Shown piece by piece: positions 1-9,021 of a stretch of DNA of 36,441 nucleotides (position 1 is its first letter; the number at the start of each line of letters is the position of its first letter). The stretch comes from UBA2144 sp964506185. Its GTDB lineage: Bacteria; Patescibacteriota; Gracilibacteria; Peribacterales; Peribacteraceae. Made by a program: the position numbers and the translations under genes. The DNA is taken from NCBI GenBank assembly GCA_964506185.1, contig CAZDKL010000014.1, forward strand, positions 1 to 36,441, in the 5' to 3' direction. The notes below the pieces were generated by a model. It saw only the letters and a list, made by a program, of their open reading frames with translations, searched no databases and had not been told where the DNA came from.

Positions 1-1602
1 GCCATAGCCCTGATAATGCAGGGGCCATTTCTGATTCACATTCTTAATCCCGCTTATGAAGGAGTTTATGTTCACCTGAATTCTGACGAAGAGATTTATC
101 TCGCACGAGTTCAGGAAGCACTTACAGGGAATTTGAATCAGGTTGCTGAAGCTTTTGTAGGCGAAGAAGGAATGGTTGGCGCGCAGTTTGCTTTGATTGA
201 GCTTGTGTATGGAATGATTCTCCGTCCCATATTTGACCATTCATGGGTCCTTCTGACTGTGATGGATTCAGCCATTCCGGTTCTGATATTCCTTGTACTG
301 ATTTTATTCCTGAGAATCAGTGGGTTTACAAGGCTTCAATCATATACAGGATCTCTGATATTAATCGTTACACAACTTTATAATCTAAATCGTCCGATTC
401 ATCTCAGGTCCAGCTTCCTTCTGATGATGCTTGCATTGACTGCACTGAGTATTACTTATGCAAAAAAACGGAATAGCTCAGCCGTTATTGGAGGAATGCT
501 CCTTGGTACCTTGGTCGGAGTTTATATTTGGAGTTGGACATTCGCTTGGGCTTGGCTGGGGCTAATGATTGTTTGGAGCTCAATTGATTATCTAACAAAA
601 ACCGAACCCGAAAACCGAACCCGAAAACCGAAAACCAAACTAAAGCTTCTACTTCTATCCGCAATAATCGGCTTCATCGTCGCCCTGCCATTCGTAATTC
701 AAACTCTGACAGTGATGAGCCACCCGCTTGCTGATGTTGCAGTATTTAGAAGCGGAATGAGACCGGGGAGAGCACCTGAGTCTTGGGCCTACAGCATCTT
801 ATTCCTGATAATGGTTTGCGGACTTATTGTCCTACTTAAAAAGAAATATAAAGATCTGGAAATTCATCGTCCTGCAATTGCAGTTGTATTCAGCGCATTC
901 ATTGTAATTCACCAACAAGTAATACACGGAACGATATTTAACTATGTTTCCCACAGTATCTTCTCGCTTCTTCTGGCGGCAATAATTGTTATCCTTCTTG
1001 CATGGAAATTTAAATCTAAGATTCTAATCATTCCTGCGCTTGCCGCTGTACTCTATATCTCGGTTGTCGCATATGATGGACGTTGGTTGATTAAACAGTG
1101 GAATCCTTCGCCTGAAAACTTCGCTTCCCAGCATTTATCTGACTTATTAACGACGCTTGATGAAATTCCTCGTGCAAGAATTCTTTCTGATCGAGATACG
1201 CTTAGCTTAGTGACCTCGCACACGCATCACGATGTTGTTTATTCAATTTATCTAAAAAATATTCTTCTTTCCCATAAAGAAAATGCGCAAAGAGTTTGTC
1301 TGACATATTTGCCACTTGATCCAAATCTGAGGAATCTTGAAGCTTCCCGCAACCTGGTTTACGCAGACGCGCTTGGTGCTTTTCCGGATCCTAAAATTCG
1401 CGAAAAAGAACTTGAGCTTGTTAGAAATGAATGCGCTCAAATTGATGCTAATCCTGCAAAGTTCCTGACTCAGTACGGAATCGATATGGTCGTATGGGAC
1501 GAAAAAAGAAACCCTGAATGGGATTTAAACAGACTAAAAACTGAACTTCAGATTGTAGAAAGAGGCGAAGGATGGTCGGTTTGGAAGATGTCTGCGGAAT
1601 AA
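1..1602 (+). CDS. GT-C-like polytopic membrane protein, 5'-truncated by window edge
   Basis: The reading frame is open from base 1, so the gene begins upstream; the first Met in the window (16) need not be the start. The visible protein has many hydrophobic segments (about residues 85-102, 108-120, 130-148, 160-190, 212-232, 258-276 and 290-360, counted from that Met), followed by a soluble C-terminal domain with the phrase FLTQYGIDMVVWDE. A region DEEIYLARVQEAL early in the protein recalls the acidic first loop of GT-C enzymes (PMT or STT3 type), which transfer sugars from lipid-linked donors at the membrane. That assignment is inference from layout, and the exact family is not recognised. 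A short iterated repeat at 596-640 is translated in frame into a Lys/Arg/Thr-rich cytoplasmic-looking loop. Confidence 0.72.
   Translation, partial: AIALIMQGPFLIHILNPAYEGVYVHLNSDEEIYLARVQEALTGNLNQVAEAFVGEEGMVGAQFALIELVYGMILRPIFDHSWVLLTVMDSAIPVLIFLVLILFLRISGFTRLQSYTGSLILIVTQLYNLNRPIHLRSSFLLMMLALTALSITYAKKRNSSAVIGGMLLGTLVGVYIWSWTFAWAWLGLMIVWSSIDYLTKTEPENRTRKPKTKLKLLLLSAIIGFIVALPFVIQTLTVMSHPLADVAVFRSGMRPGRAPESWAYSILFLIMVCGLIVLLKKKYKDLEIHRPAIAVVFSAFIVIHQQVIHGTIFNYVSHSIFSLLLAAIIVILLAWKFKSKILIIPALAAVLYISVVAYDGRWLIKQWNPSPENFASQHLSDLLTTLDEIPRARILSDRDTLSLVTSHTHHDVVYSIYLKNILLSHKENAQRVCLTYLPLDPNLRNLEASRNLVYADALGAFPDPKIREKELELVRNECAQIDANPAKFLTQYGIDMVVWDEKRNPEWDLNRLKTELQIVERGEGWSVWKMSAE
596..640. repeat. 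in-frame GAAAACCGAACCC iterations inside the membrane protein gene
   Basis: About three copies of a 13-nt unit (GAAAACCGAACCC and variants) lie inside the coding frame and are translated as a charged stretch of about 14 residues between two hydrophobic segments. The unit resembles the ACC/CCA iterations after dnaJ at 9735-9790. Confidence 0.8.
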
Positions 1603-1630
1603 TTGACATATCATTGTTTCATTGTAGTAT
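1603..1630 (+). promoter_or_regulatory. promoter for the 1637 gene
   Basis: A consensus -35 TTGACA (1603-1608) starts right after the stop codon of the upstream gene. After 16 nt comes TAGTAT (1625-1630). The ATG at 1637 is 6 nt further on, so the transcript would be leaderless or nearly so. Confidence 0.6.
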
Positions 1631-1636
1631 TGCCCC

Positions 1637-2152
1637 ATGTTAATGGAATCCCGCTTAGAGGAAGCAGACTCAAATTGGGCTATGGAAGTATCTTCTCGCA
1701 GAAACGCAAAGCGCAGAGATCTTCTAGCAGCGCTCAGAATATTGTCGCCTCTTTATGCAACACGCTTAGCCGACCGCGAAACTCATTTTTCACAAGTTGA
1801 TCCTGATACCACTCATGCAATAAGACAGCTGGCAACTCGCCTTCTAAATAATGATGGTACATATGCAGACCAAGCAGAAGATCATTTGAGGTTTTGCGGA
1901 GTCCCTATTGAGCATCCAAGACTCGAGGGGCATCTTGACGTAAGACCACCGACACATCATGAAAGGCTTCCAGCAAGGCCAACACAAACTGAAATAATGC
2001 GAGCAACAGTATCTGAAACTATGACTTCTAGTGTCGACGGATATACCGGAGATGATCGTGCTTGGATCAAAGGAAATGCAAGACCATCAGATGTACGAGC
2101 AGTTCGTAAACGCTTAGACAAGAGTCCTGATTTGCTTTTATCGGAACGTTAA
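1637..2152 (+). CDS. hypothetical protein (171 aa)
   Basis: The product is not recognised. It is soluble, rich in Arg, Asp and Thr, with no signal peptide or membrane segment. The N-terminal 70 residues look helical (DLLAALRILSPLYATRLADR) and the C-terminal half is polar with scattered prolines. A second ATG two codons in (1643) is an alternative start. There is no Shine-Dalgarno site, but a good promoter ends 6 nt upstream, which supports expression and this start. The stop codon lies 1 nt from the stop of the convergent topA gene, so the two genes are packed tail to tail. Confidence 0.65.
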   Translation: MLMESRLEEADSNWAMEVSSRRNAKRRDLLAALRILSPLYATRLADRETHFSQVDPDTTHAIRQLATRLLNNDGTYADQAEDHLRFCGVPIEHPRLEGHLDVRPPTHHERLPARPTQTEIMRATVSETMTSSVDGYTGDDRAWIKGNARPSDVRAVRKRLDKSPDLLLSER

Positions 2153-2153
2153 T

Positions 2154-4469
2154 TTAAGACCTCTTCTTCCACTTGCGCTTTGGCGCATGCCTCTTTTTCT
2201 CTAACCATTCCGCAGCATCCATAATAGTTACTTTGTAAGGATCCATTGTTTTTGGAATCGATGCATTCGTCGTTCCGTCAGTTACATATGGACCGTAACG
2301 TCCGTCTTTGACCTGAATTTCGTCCTTCGTATTCGGATCATTGCCCAGAACTTTAAGAGGTTCCGACATTTTCTTTTTCTTCTCTTTAGCTTCAGAAACT
2401 ATTTTCAAAGCTCCTTCCAAATCCACATCTCCGGGTTCCATATCTGTCGGAAGAGTTCCTGTTGCCTTGCCCCATCTGATGTAGGGGCCGTATCTGCCTA
2501 AGTTTACCGTGACGACCTCGCCGTCTTTCTTCCCGAGTTCCTTCGGGAAACTGAGTTGCGCCAATGCTTCCTCGAGCGTAATCGAATCCATTGACAGTTT
2601 CTTTGGAACCGATGCACTCTTTGGCTTCTCTCCTTTTTTGCATTCATCTGGCCTTCCAATTTGAATGTATGGTCCAAATCTTCCGATTCTGACAATAACA
2701 TCCAATCCGGATTTCGGATCTTTTCCAAGCACGCGCTCTTTCATTACATCTTCTTTTTTAACTTCATCCTTTTTGGACTCAATAAGTTTTTCAAATGGAC
2801 CGAAGAATCCTTTTATAAATTCAACACGTTTCTCTTTACCATCCGCGATATCGTCCAGTGACTGTTCCATCTTTGCCGTGAACTTAAGATTAACAATGTC
2901 CGCAAAGTGCTCGGAAAGCAGATCTGTAACCATGAAAGCCACGTCTTCCGGAATCAGCTGTTTGCCCTCCTTCTTTATATAACCTCTTTGCTGAACAGTG
3001 CTGATAGTCGGAGCATATGTGCTTGGTCGTCCAATCCCTTCTTCCTCAAGCTTTTTAACAAGGCTCGCTTCCGTATATCTTGGAGGAGGCTTTGTGAAGT
3101 GCTGTTCGGGATTGATGTCATTGCACTTAAGCACATCGCCCTCCTTAAGTTCGGGAAGGAACTTCTCGCCATTATTTTGCTCATCATCTTTTCTGTCGGA
3201 CTCTTCCGATTCATCCTTGCCCTCCATGTACACGCGCAAATATCCATCGAACTGAATCGTCTGGCCTGTCGCGCGGAATTGGTAATTTTTTACGTCGATA
3301 TCTGCACCGACTCTCTTTACCTGAGCCACAGCCATTTGTGTCGCAACGGTTCGATTCCAAATAAGCGTGTAAAGCTTGAGTTGTTGCTGATCCAGAACAT
3401 CCTTGAGTGAAGCCGGTGTCTTATCTATCTCGGTAGGCCTTATTGCCTCATGCGCCTCCTGCGCACCCTTGCTTTTCGTCTTATATTTTCGCGGAGCTGA
3501 TAGTATGTATTCGCGTCCATATTGCTCTTCGATGACTCTCTTCGAATCGCTTAATGCTTTCGCGCTCAAGTTCACAGAGTCCGTTCTCATGTACGTAATC
3601 AGTCCCGTATCTTTTACTCCTTCATAAAGCTGTTGAGCAACCATCATTGTTTGCTTGACCGAAAAGCCGAGCTTTCTACCCGCTTCCTGTTGGAGAGTTG
3701 ATGTTGTAAAAGGAGGCGGGGGAGTTTTCTTTAATTCTTTTTCATCAATGGATGAAACTTTGAATTCTTCTCCCGTGCAAACTTCTTTTACTTCCATTGC
3801 ATCTTTTTCGTTGTCCGGCACGAACTTCTTGCCATCCTTCTTTGTAAGCTCGGCTGTGAACTCTTCCTTTTTGCCTGTTTCGAGTGATGCTGTAACAGTC
3901 CAGTACTCAACAGGAATAAAAGCTTTAATCTCCCGCTCGCGATCGACAATTATTCTTACTGCGACTGACTGGACGCGACCTGCAGAAAGACCTCTATACA
4001 CTTTGCTCCAAAGGAACGGAGAAAGTGTGTATCCGACCAGGCGATCAAGTATTCGCCTGGCTTGCTGAGCTTCGACTAACTTTTCATCAATCTCACGCGG
4101 TTTTTTAACTGCTTCATCAATGGCTTCGCGTGTTATCTCGTGGAATACAATACGCTTTACTTCCTGATCTTTATTAATCTTTAGAGCTTGCACAAGATGC
4201 CAGCCGATTGCTTCTCCCTCGCGGTCCTCATCAGTTGCAATCCAAATATCATCTGCTTTTTTAAGTTCATCTTGAAGTTTTTTTATAACTGCCTTTTTTT
4301 CTTTCGGAACTTCATATATTGCTTCGAATGTATCTTCCGTATCAACGCCCAAAGTAGAGGAAGGCAGATCTCGGACGTGCCCCATACTCGCGTGAACGGA
4401 ATAATCCTTCCCAAGGAATCGCTTAATTGTTTTTGCCTTTGTCGGGCTCTCGACAATTACTAAATGCAT
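2154..4469 (-). CDS. topA: DNA topoisomerase I (type IA)
   Basis: This enzyme relaxes negatively supercoiled DNA by cutting one strand through a 5'-phosphotyrosyl link. The N-terminus has the Toprim opening IVESPTKAKTI and the acidic metal triad in TDEDREGEA (D80, D82, E84). The catalytic tyrosine is Y293 in GLITYMRTDS. The C-terminus carries three GRFGPYI/GRYGPYV-type repeats at roughly residues 600-750 and ends in a Lys/Arg tail. No Cys4 zinc ribbons are present, unlike the E. coli enzyme. The length, 771 aa, is normal for the family. The start MHLVIVESP fits family starts exactly. The gene is convergent with the 1637 gene and diverges from HU across a repeat-filled intergenic region. Confidence 0.97.
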   Translation of the reverse strand: MHLVIVESPTKAKTIKRFLGKDYSVHASMGHVRDLPSSTLGVDTEDTFEAIYEVPKEKKAVIKKLQDELKKADDIWIATDEDREGEAIGWHLVQALKINKDQEVKRIVFHEITREAIDEAVKKPREIDEKLVEAQQARRILDRLVGYTLSPFLWSKVYRGLSAGRVQSVAVRIIVDREREIKAFIPVEYWTVTASLETGKKEEFTAELTKKDGKKFVPDNEKDAMEVKEVCTGEEFKVSSIDEKELKKTPPPPFTTSTLQQEAGRKLGFSVKQTMMVAQQLYEGVKDTGLITYMRTDSVNLSAKALSDSKRVIEEQYGREYILSAPRKYKTKSKGAQEAHEAIRPTEIDKTPASLKDVLDQQQLKLYTLIWNRTVATQMAVAQVKRVGADIDVKNYQFRATGQTIQFDGYLRVYMEGKDESEESDRKDDEQNNGEKFLPELKEGDVLKCNDINPEQHFTKPPPRYTEASLVKKLEEEGIGRPSTYAPTISTVQQRGYIKKEGKQLIPEDVAFMVTDLLSEHFADIVNLKFTAKMEQSLDDIADGKEKRVEFIKGFFGPFEKLIESKKDEVKKEDVMKERVLGKDPKSGLDVIVRIGRFGPYIQIGRPDECKKGEKPKSASVPKKLSMDSITLEEALAQLSFPKELGKKDGEVVTVNLGRYGPYIRWGKATGTLPTDMEPGDVDLEGALKIVSEAKEKKKKMSEPLKVLGNDPNTKDEIQVKDGRYGPYVTDGTTNASIPKTMDPYKVTIMDAAEWLEKKRHAPKRKWKKRS

Positions 4470-4554
4470 AAATTCTAAGTATTTAGGATATCGAGCGGGA
4501 GGTTAGAGAGTCTGCACCCTTGTTGTCAAATTTTAAGACTATAAATAGGGGGGC

Positions 4555-4574
4555 GTTCCGCCCCAAAGCGGAAC
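4555..4574. terminator. GC hairpin followed by T-run
   Basis: GTTCCGC (4555-4561) and GCGGAAC (4568-4574) form a perfect 7-bp stem with a 6-nt loop, followed within 3 nt by a run of seven T on the + strand. It looks like an intrinsic terminator for + strand transcription, but no + strand gene lies directly before it. A related hairpin is at 13032-13051. Confidence 0.45.
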
Positions 4575-4623
4575 ACTTTTTTTGGTTTGACTGAGGTAAA
4601 AAGTAGGAATTGAAAAAAGTTTT

Positions 4624-4737
4624 TTTTGAAGGGGTATTGACTCCTGTTTTTCAAGTGACACAATAATATCCGGCCCGCCACCCTCACCACTACCCACCCC
4701 TCGGGGGGAGGGTGCGTTTACAGTGTAATTAAGGAGG
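4624..4737. repeat. dispersed intergenic repeat, copy 1
   Basis: This stretch aligns with 12903-13010. Shared blocks include TTTTGAAG, TATTGAC, TTTTTCAAG, CCCGCCACCCT and ACCCACCCC, then a G-run and AGGGTG. The last part (4692-4713) is a C-run/G-run hairpin. The rest of the topA-HU intergenic region (4470-4942) holds the hairpin at 4555-4574 and the twin palindromes at 4813-4890, and I see no gene in it. Confidence 0.75.
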
Positions 4738-4812
4738 GAAAATTGGTATTTATCCATTACTAATACAACATAAATGTAATGTTTCCTGTTCATCTTTCGT
4801 ATTCACATATTT

Positions 4813-4890
4813 TGGCTTGCATAAGCCATTTTTTCATATTTCTGACAGAATTATTGAAATGAATCTCGATTTTTTGGCTTGCCTAAGCCA
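4813..4890. promoter_or_regulatory. twin 16-bp palindromes upstream of HU
   Basis: TGGCTTGCATAAGCCA (4813-4828) and TGGCTTGCCTAAGCCA (4875-4890) are two copies of one palindrome, differing in one central base and spaced 62 bp start to start (about six helical turns). They lie 130 and 68 bp before the HU ATG. The spacing and conservation suggest a pair of operator sites. The first copy is also flanked by T-runs and could act as a weak terminator. Confidence 0.5.
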
Positions 4891-4942
4891 TATCTACGCG
4901 TAGACTGCTAAATAAATCCTACTTACATTCCCCCTTTTGCCC

Positions 4943-5218
4943 ATGTCCAAGCAGGATATCATCAATGCAATAGCAGATGCAGCAGGCATTACAAAGCGTT
5001 CCGCAGGCGCAGCACTCGAAGCACTCACAACTCTCGTAACTAACGAGTTAAAGAAGGGCAACTCGGTTACCATTACAGGTTTTGGAACATTCCGTGTTTC
5101 TCAGCGCGCTTCCCGAATGGGTGTGAACCCTCGCAACCCATCACAACGCATCTCTATTCCTTCAATGAAAGTTCCAGCTTTCAAAGCAGGTAAGACCTTG
5201 AAGGATGCGATAAGGTAA
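4943..5218 (+). CDS. HU-family DNA-binding protein
   Basis: HU is a small dimeric nucleoid protein that bends and wraps DNA. The 91-residue sequence has the family layout: an N-terminal helical dimer region (SKQDIINAIADAAGITKRSAGAALEAL), the turn ITGFGTFRV, and the DNA-clasping arm with GVNPRNPSQ (the RxGxNPxT-like motif with the intercalating proline), ending VPAFKAGKTLKDAI. An in-frame TTG two codons upstream (4937) is possible, but the ATG at 4943 gives the standard N-terminus MSKQDI. A hairpin terminator follows 20 nt after the stop. HU and jag are adjacent and in the same direction. Confidence 0.95.
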   Translation: MSKQDIINAIADAAGITKRSAGAALEALTTLVTNELKKGNSVTITGFGTFRVSQRASRMGVNPRNPSQRISIPSMKVPAFKAGKTLKDAIR

Positions 5219-5238
5219 TCGGATTATCATCAAATATA

Positions 5239-5267
5239 AAAGGAGCTACCTTGGTGGTAGCTTCTTT
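5239..5267 (+). terminator. hairpin terminator after HU
   Basis: AAAGGAGCTACC (5239-5250), a 5-nt loop TTGGT, and GGTAGCTTCTTT (5256-5267) form a 12-bp stem with one G-T pair. The lower stem is A/T-rich, with no separate U-tract after it, so it is a moderate-strength intrinsic terminator candidate 20 nt after the HU stop. Confidence 0.65.
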
Positions 5268-5346
5268 GGTGCATAATTTCTACAAAGAAAAACTTTCTGC
5301 ACTTTTATTTCATAGAGTCCTACTTTTCCGCTATCCTCCACCCAAC

Positions 5347-5898
5347 ATGGATAAGAAACTGATCGAATCCACCGTATCGGAAATCCTAAAGAGACTGAAT
5401 TTGGATTTCACAAAAGTCGTAATCAGCGAAGAGGACGACATTATTCGCGTTGATATCGAATCCAAGGATCCAAGCCGTATTATCGGTTGGCATGGAGAAA
5501 CCCTGAACGCCGTACAACATGTTGTAAAAGGCATTATCAGAACGCAGGAGAAGCTGGATCGCGCACCATTCATTGTTATGGATGTCGACGGCTACAGGCG
5601 CGCACAAGAGGATAAGGTTTGTAAGATAGCTGAGCAGAAGGCAGACTTCGTCAGGCGCACAGGCAATCGCGTTGCCCTGGCTCCAATGAGCCCTTACTTC
5701 CGACGAATAGTGCATCTTCATGTAGCCAATGACGCAAATATGCAGGACCTGATGACAGAAAGTACGGGGGAAGGCGATTACCGTCAGATTGTTCTTAGGC
5801 TAAAGGACGGAGTAGAAAAAAGCGGAGGAGAAGGTGGCGAACTTCAACCGGTTATTGATGATAAAGAAGAAGTAGGGTTGGATAATTTGGATATTTAA
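5347..5898 (+). CDS. jag: Jag/KhpB RNA-binding protein (KH + R3H)
   Basis: Jag (SpoIIIJ-associated protein, KhpB) is a cytoplasmic RNA-binding protein linked in other bacteria to cell-wall elongation and membrane-protein biogenesis. The 183-residue protein has a KH domain with RIIGWHGETLNAVQHV at about 38-53 (GxxG as GWHG) and an R3H domain with VDGYRRAQED followed by APMSPYFRRIVHLHV. The N-terminal Jag-N domain is missing, which is common in short forms. An open frame extends upstream to a TTG inside the HU terminator hairpin, but that extension matches nothing and the ATG at 5347 gives the usual start. An acidic tail of about 25 residues follows the R3H domain. Confidence 0.92.
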   Translation: MDKKLIESTVSEILKRLNLDFTKVVISEEDDIIRVDIESKDPSRIIGWHGETLNAVQHVVKGIIRTQEKLDRAPFIVMDVDGYRRAQEDKVCKIAEQKADFVRRTGNRVALAPMSPYFRRIVHLHVANDANMQDLMTESTGEGDYRQIVLRLKDGVEKSGGEGGELQPVIDDKEEVGLDNLDI

Positions 5899-5910
5899 AT
5901 GGTTCGAATA

Positions 5911-8900
5911 TTAAACCATCCCCAATTTCTCTCTTTGAGCCTGCCAGAATTCTGCGCCTGTAGACTTGCCGTTTCTTTTGGCTTCCCAATAATCTTCATT
6001 AATTAATCCTTTGGACATGCGCGCGTAAAACTTCATAGTTGCTTCAATCTTTCTCTGAAGAGCATGGCTATTATGATTCTCTATATCTGATTTGGCTCTG
6101 GCTTCCATCAATTTGATATCCTTGATCATACCCTCTGCAATTGTGGCCTGATCTTCGTCAATATTTGTGGTTCCATATTCGCGCTCAAAGCCGATAATGT
6201 TTCCCTCTTTGTCTTTTTGTACCATAGTTGCAACATTATTTGAGTATTCGTTTTTGTAAATATTTGCATATTGTTCGCCATAAGCACTCTTGCCCCATTC
6301 CGCATCATCATTTGAATATCCTCCATCTGCCGCATCAGCTAAGTGAAGAAGTTCGTGATGGAAGGCCCATTCGACACTATTAACAACCATTGCGCGCTGA
6401 GTATGGGATGCATAGCCGCCAACACCCTCTTCGATCTCTTTGCCATCTTCGCCTTTACTGACGAATTTAATATTTCGGACCAAAATAATCTTGTCAAAAT
6501 TACTATTTTTTACAAATTCAGGCGGGTATTCACTCAACTTTGTATATAGCATTCCCAACTCTCTTTCCAGAGCTCTTACAGACTGTAAATCGGCCCTCTT
6601 ATTTGCCTGATTAAATGAATCCGAAATTACAGTTAACCCATATTCAGATTCAATTTTTCTTTCCATTTCAGCAACCCCGGTAAGCTCTTTACCAATCAAC
6701 CTGATCCTCATTCGCAGATCTCCTTTTGGAGCATCAGGAGATGCCGGATGACTTGGATCTAGGAACAGCTCTTCATATTTATAATACAAATCAGCAGTTG
6801 TAATCGTTTTTTCAAACTTGGCCAGATACTCCGATTCAGAAATACCTTCTTTGGCAAAGCTTTGTAACTTCTCTCCGTTTGCACCGGTAAGAACAGCTGT
6901 TAGCCTATCTCCCGGCTTTTCGAAATCAAAATTTCCTGATTCAGCATGAAGCTCCGCTGATTCCTGTTGCTCTTTCATCTTTGCAACACGTTGAATTGAT
7001 TCTGTCTCTAGATCTTCAATATGAGCTTCTTCTTTTCTGGACTCCAAATGCACAGTGAGACGATCGGGCTTCCAGGATAAATACTTTTTCCAACTTTCAG
7101 CAGTTTCTGCAAACTTAAGTATGTCTGCGGACACCTCTTTATCTTCATGTTTTTTTGCTAGGGCAATTACATCACCGAATTCGCTTTCAACTTGTTCCAA
7201 ATATTTGGAAACCTCAATTAATTTATCACGGGCTTCTGTCAATTCTTCATCACTGACAGTTATAAAAACTTCTGCTTTCTGGTATGAATCATTGCCGATT
7301 CTGTTTATCTCATCCTTGTATCCCTTAACGCGCCCTGTGTTTTTCGCAATGATGCCAATTTCTTTCTCTTTCTCTTCTACAAGCCTTCTTGCCTCTTCTT
7401 TCTTCTCTTGCTTTTCTCTCTCAGCCTTCATCCCTGCGGCCATTTCTTCTAATTTACCGATGCAATTAGAAGTATATGCATCCCAACTATCGGCAGAGCC
7501 GGTTAATTTTTCACATTCACCTTGCAAATCAGCGGCTTGCCCTGCTATTGCCAGCTCCTTAACTTCATTCAAAGTGTTTCTATAGACATCCAAAGAAAGC
7601 TTGAACTGATCCATGTCGACCTTAAGAATTCTGACATTGTTTTCATCAAGCTTCGCCCTGCCATTGTAACGACCACTAATTTCCTTTGAGCTCTTGGAGA
7701 AATTGTTCCTGATGTCTTTCACTTGTGCCGTACGTTTTAGAGCCAACTCTTTTTTCTCGGATAACTCTTTTTGTTCTTTTGCTTCTGCAAGTTCCCTAGC
7801 TTCTCTCTCTGCGTTTTCTTTTTCTTCTTTCTCTTTTCTTTCTGCTATCAAGACTTCTTTTCTGCCCACAAGCTTGGGTTTCATATTTTGAACATAATTT
7901 CGCCAATCCCTTATGCTGACTGACAAAGCATCTACCTTCCTTGTGAATGCAGAATCATTATGAAAATCTGATAAATCTTTTGCTACAGCCAAATCAACAT
8001 CAAACGCATTCATGAATTCATCCATGTCAGATAAATCCGCAGACATTGCATCAAGTTCATTTACACCAAATGTCTTACAATTCTTATTCTTTTCTACAAG
8101 AGAGTTGCATTTCTCGACATATTGCCTTTTGCTCAACGAGATGCGCTCCTTCATATCCGGCAAAGATATTTGCTCTTTGGCCTCGACCTGTATTTCTGTT
8201 TTATCTTCCTCCTCTTTATCCGTCATTTCCTTTTTTGTTTCCTCTTTGCCATCTTGTTCGTAAAAATCCACGAAAAGCCTATCGAGTAAATCTTTGTCAG
8301 CCTGCGATACTTTTGCATCGGCTTGCATCGGTACATCTCCTAGCGATTCACTAAGAGAATCTTCTGCCGTTTCTGATTCTGATTTGGCTTGTTTTTGCAG
8401 AGCCTCCAAGTATTCATCAAACGTATCGTAATTTTTTTCCAAATTTGTTTCTGATTTGCTTTCCTCCAATACGGGCTCCTCTTGTTGGTTCGAAACGTGA
8501 TCAGCTGCCTCCTGGCTCGCTAATCCCAATTCTGCCGCAAACTTTTTAACTGCGTCAAAACTAGTAAATTGTTCTGTTACTTCATTTACAAGTGCTGCTT
8601 CCATAGCCGACACCTCTTTGAAACTAAATTCTGCGGCTTTTCCCTCTTTGTACGCAGATATTTCTTCGTAGTGCTTTATCAAATCGCCCGTTCTTTGCTT
8701 AAGAATCTTCAGATCTCCATCTAATTGCTGATCTTTGTTATTCAAGAATTCATTTATGTGATTCTTAAGCGCATCCGGACCGATTCTCCAATCCAACAAT
8801 TCTTTTGTCGCATCAACAAGATTCAACTTCTCAACTTTCTCTTTTTGAACTTCCTTTTTCGTTTCTTTTTTTTCTGCTTTGGACCGTGTTGTTTGGCTTG

Positions 8901-9021
8901 CATCGGGTTGACGATATGTTGGCTGCGGACCATTTCTACCTCTTCGAAATGCTCTTCTAAATCCGCCCCTGAAGAGTAGTCTTCGTTCTTTAATAGCCTC
9001 AAATGAATTTGATACGATCAT
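5911..9021 (-). CDS. large coiled-coil protein with C-terminal HELLH metallopeptidase domain
   Basis: This 1036-residue protein has no signal peptide. Residues 1-50 are Arg-rich, and residues 50-750 are Lys/Glu-rich with long predicted helices and coiled coils (for example EREARELAEAKEQKELSEKKEL). The C-terminal quarter is globular and contains EWAFHHELLHLADAADGG, in which H889-E890-L-L-H893 is a zincin HExxH motif. About 60 residues on, NIDEDQATIAEGM (E956, E963) resembles the EDxAE segment that supplies the third zinc ligand in anthrax lethal factor-like gluzincins. The family is not recognised; a protease on a helical scaffold is inferred. It overlaps the upstream 111-aa gene by 4 nt (ATGA), so the pair is translationally coupled. 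Confidence 0.8.
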   Translation of the reverse strand: MIVSNSFEAIKERRLLFRGGFRRAFRRGRNGPQPTYRQPDASQTTRSKAEKKETKKEVQKEKVEKLNLVDATKELLDWRIGPDALKNHINEFLNNKDQQLDGDLKILKQRTGDLIKHYEEISAYKEGKAAEFSFKEVSAMEAALVNEVTEQFTSFDAVKKFAAELGLASQEAADHVSNQQEEPVLEESKSETNLEKNYDTFDEYLEALQKQAKSESETAEDSLSESLGDVPMQADAKVSQADKDLLDRLFVDFYEQDGKEETKKEMTDKEEEDKTEIQVEAKEQISLPDMKERISLSKRQYVEKCNSLVEKNKNCKTFGVNELDAMSADLSDMDEFMNAFDVDLAVAKDLSDFHNDSAFTRKVDALSVSIRDWRNYVQNMKPKLVGRKEVLIAERKEKEEKENAEREARELAEAKEQKELSEKKELALKRTAQVKDIRNNFSKSSKEISGRYNGRAKLDENNVRILKVDMDQFKLSLDVYRNTLNEVKELAIAGQAADLQGECEKLTGSADSWDAYTSNCIGKLEEMAAGMKAEREKQEKKEEARRLVEEKEKEIGIIAKNTGRVKGYKDEINRIGNDSYQKAEVFITVSDEELTEARDKLIEVSKYLEQVESEFGDVIALAKKHEDKEVSADILKFAETAESWKKYLSWKPDRLTVHLESRKEEAHIEDLETESIQRVAKMKEQQESAELHAESGNFDFEKPGDRLTAVLTGANGEKLQSFAKEGISESEYLAKFEKTITTADLYYKYEELFLDPSHPASPDAPKGDLRMRIRLIGKELTGVAEMERKIESEYGLTVISDSFNQANKRADLQSVRALERELGMLYTKLSEYPPEFVKNSNFDKIILVRNIKFVSKGEDGKEIEEGVGGYASHTQRAMVVNSVEWAFHHELLHLADAADGGYSNDDAEWGKSAYGEQYANIYKNEYSNNVATMVQKDKEGNIIGFEREYGTTNIDEDQATIAEGMIKDIKLMEARAKSDIENHNSHALQRKIEATMKFYARMSKGLINEDYWEAKRNGKSTGAEFWQAQREKLGMV

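Noticed and set aside
4937..4942. TTG start for HU two codons upstream
   Set aside because: The ATG at 4943 gives the standard HU N-terminus, and no ribosome site favours the TTG.
5251..5346. N-terminal extension of jag
   Set aside because: The extension starts inside the HU terminator hairpin and matches nothing in Jag proteins; ATG 5347 is the usual start.
7055..7585. Serine-rich open frame antisense to the coiled-coil gene
   Set aside because: Ser/Phe/Leu-rich translation is what the reverse strand of a Lys/Glu-rich gene gives.
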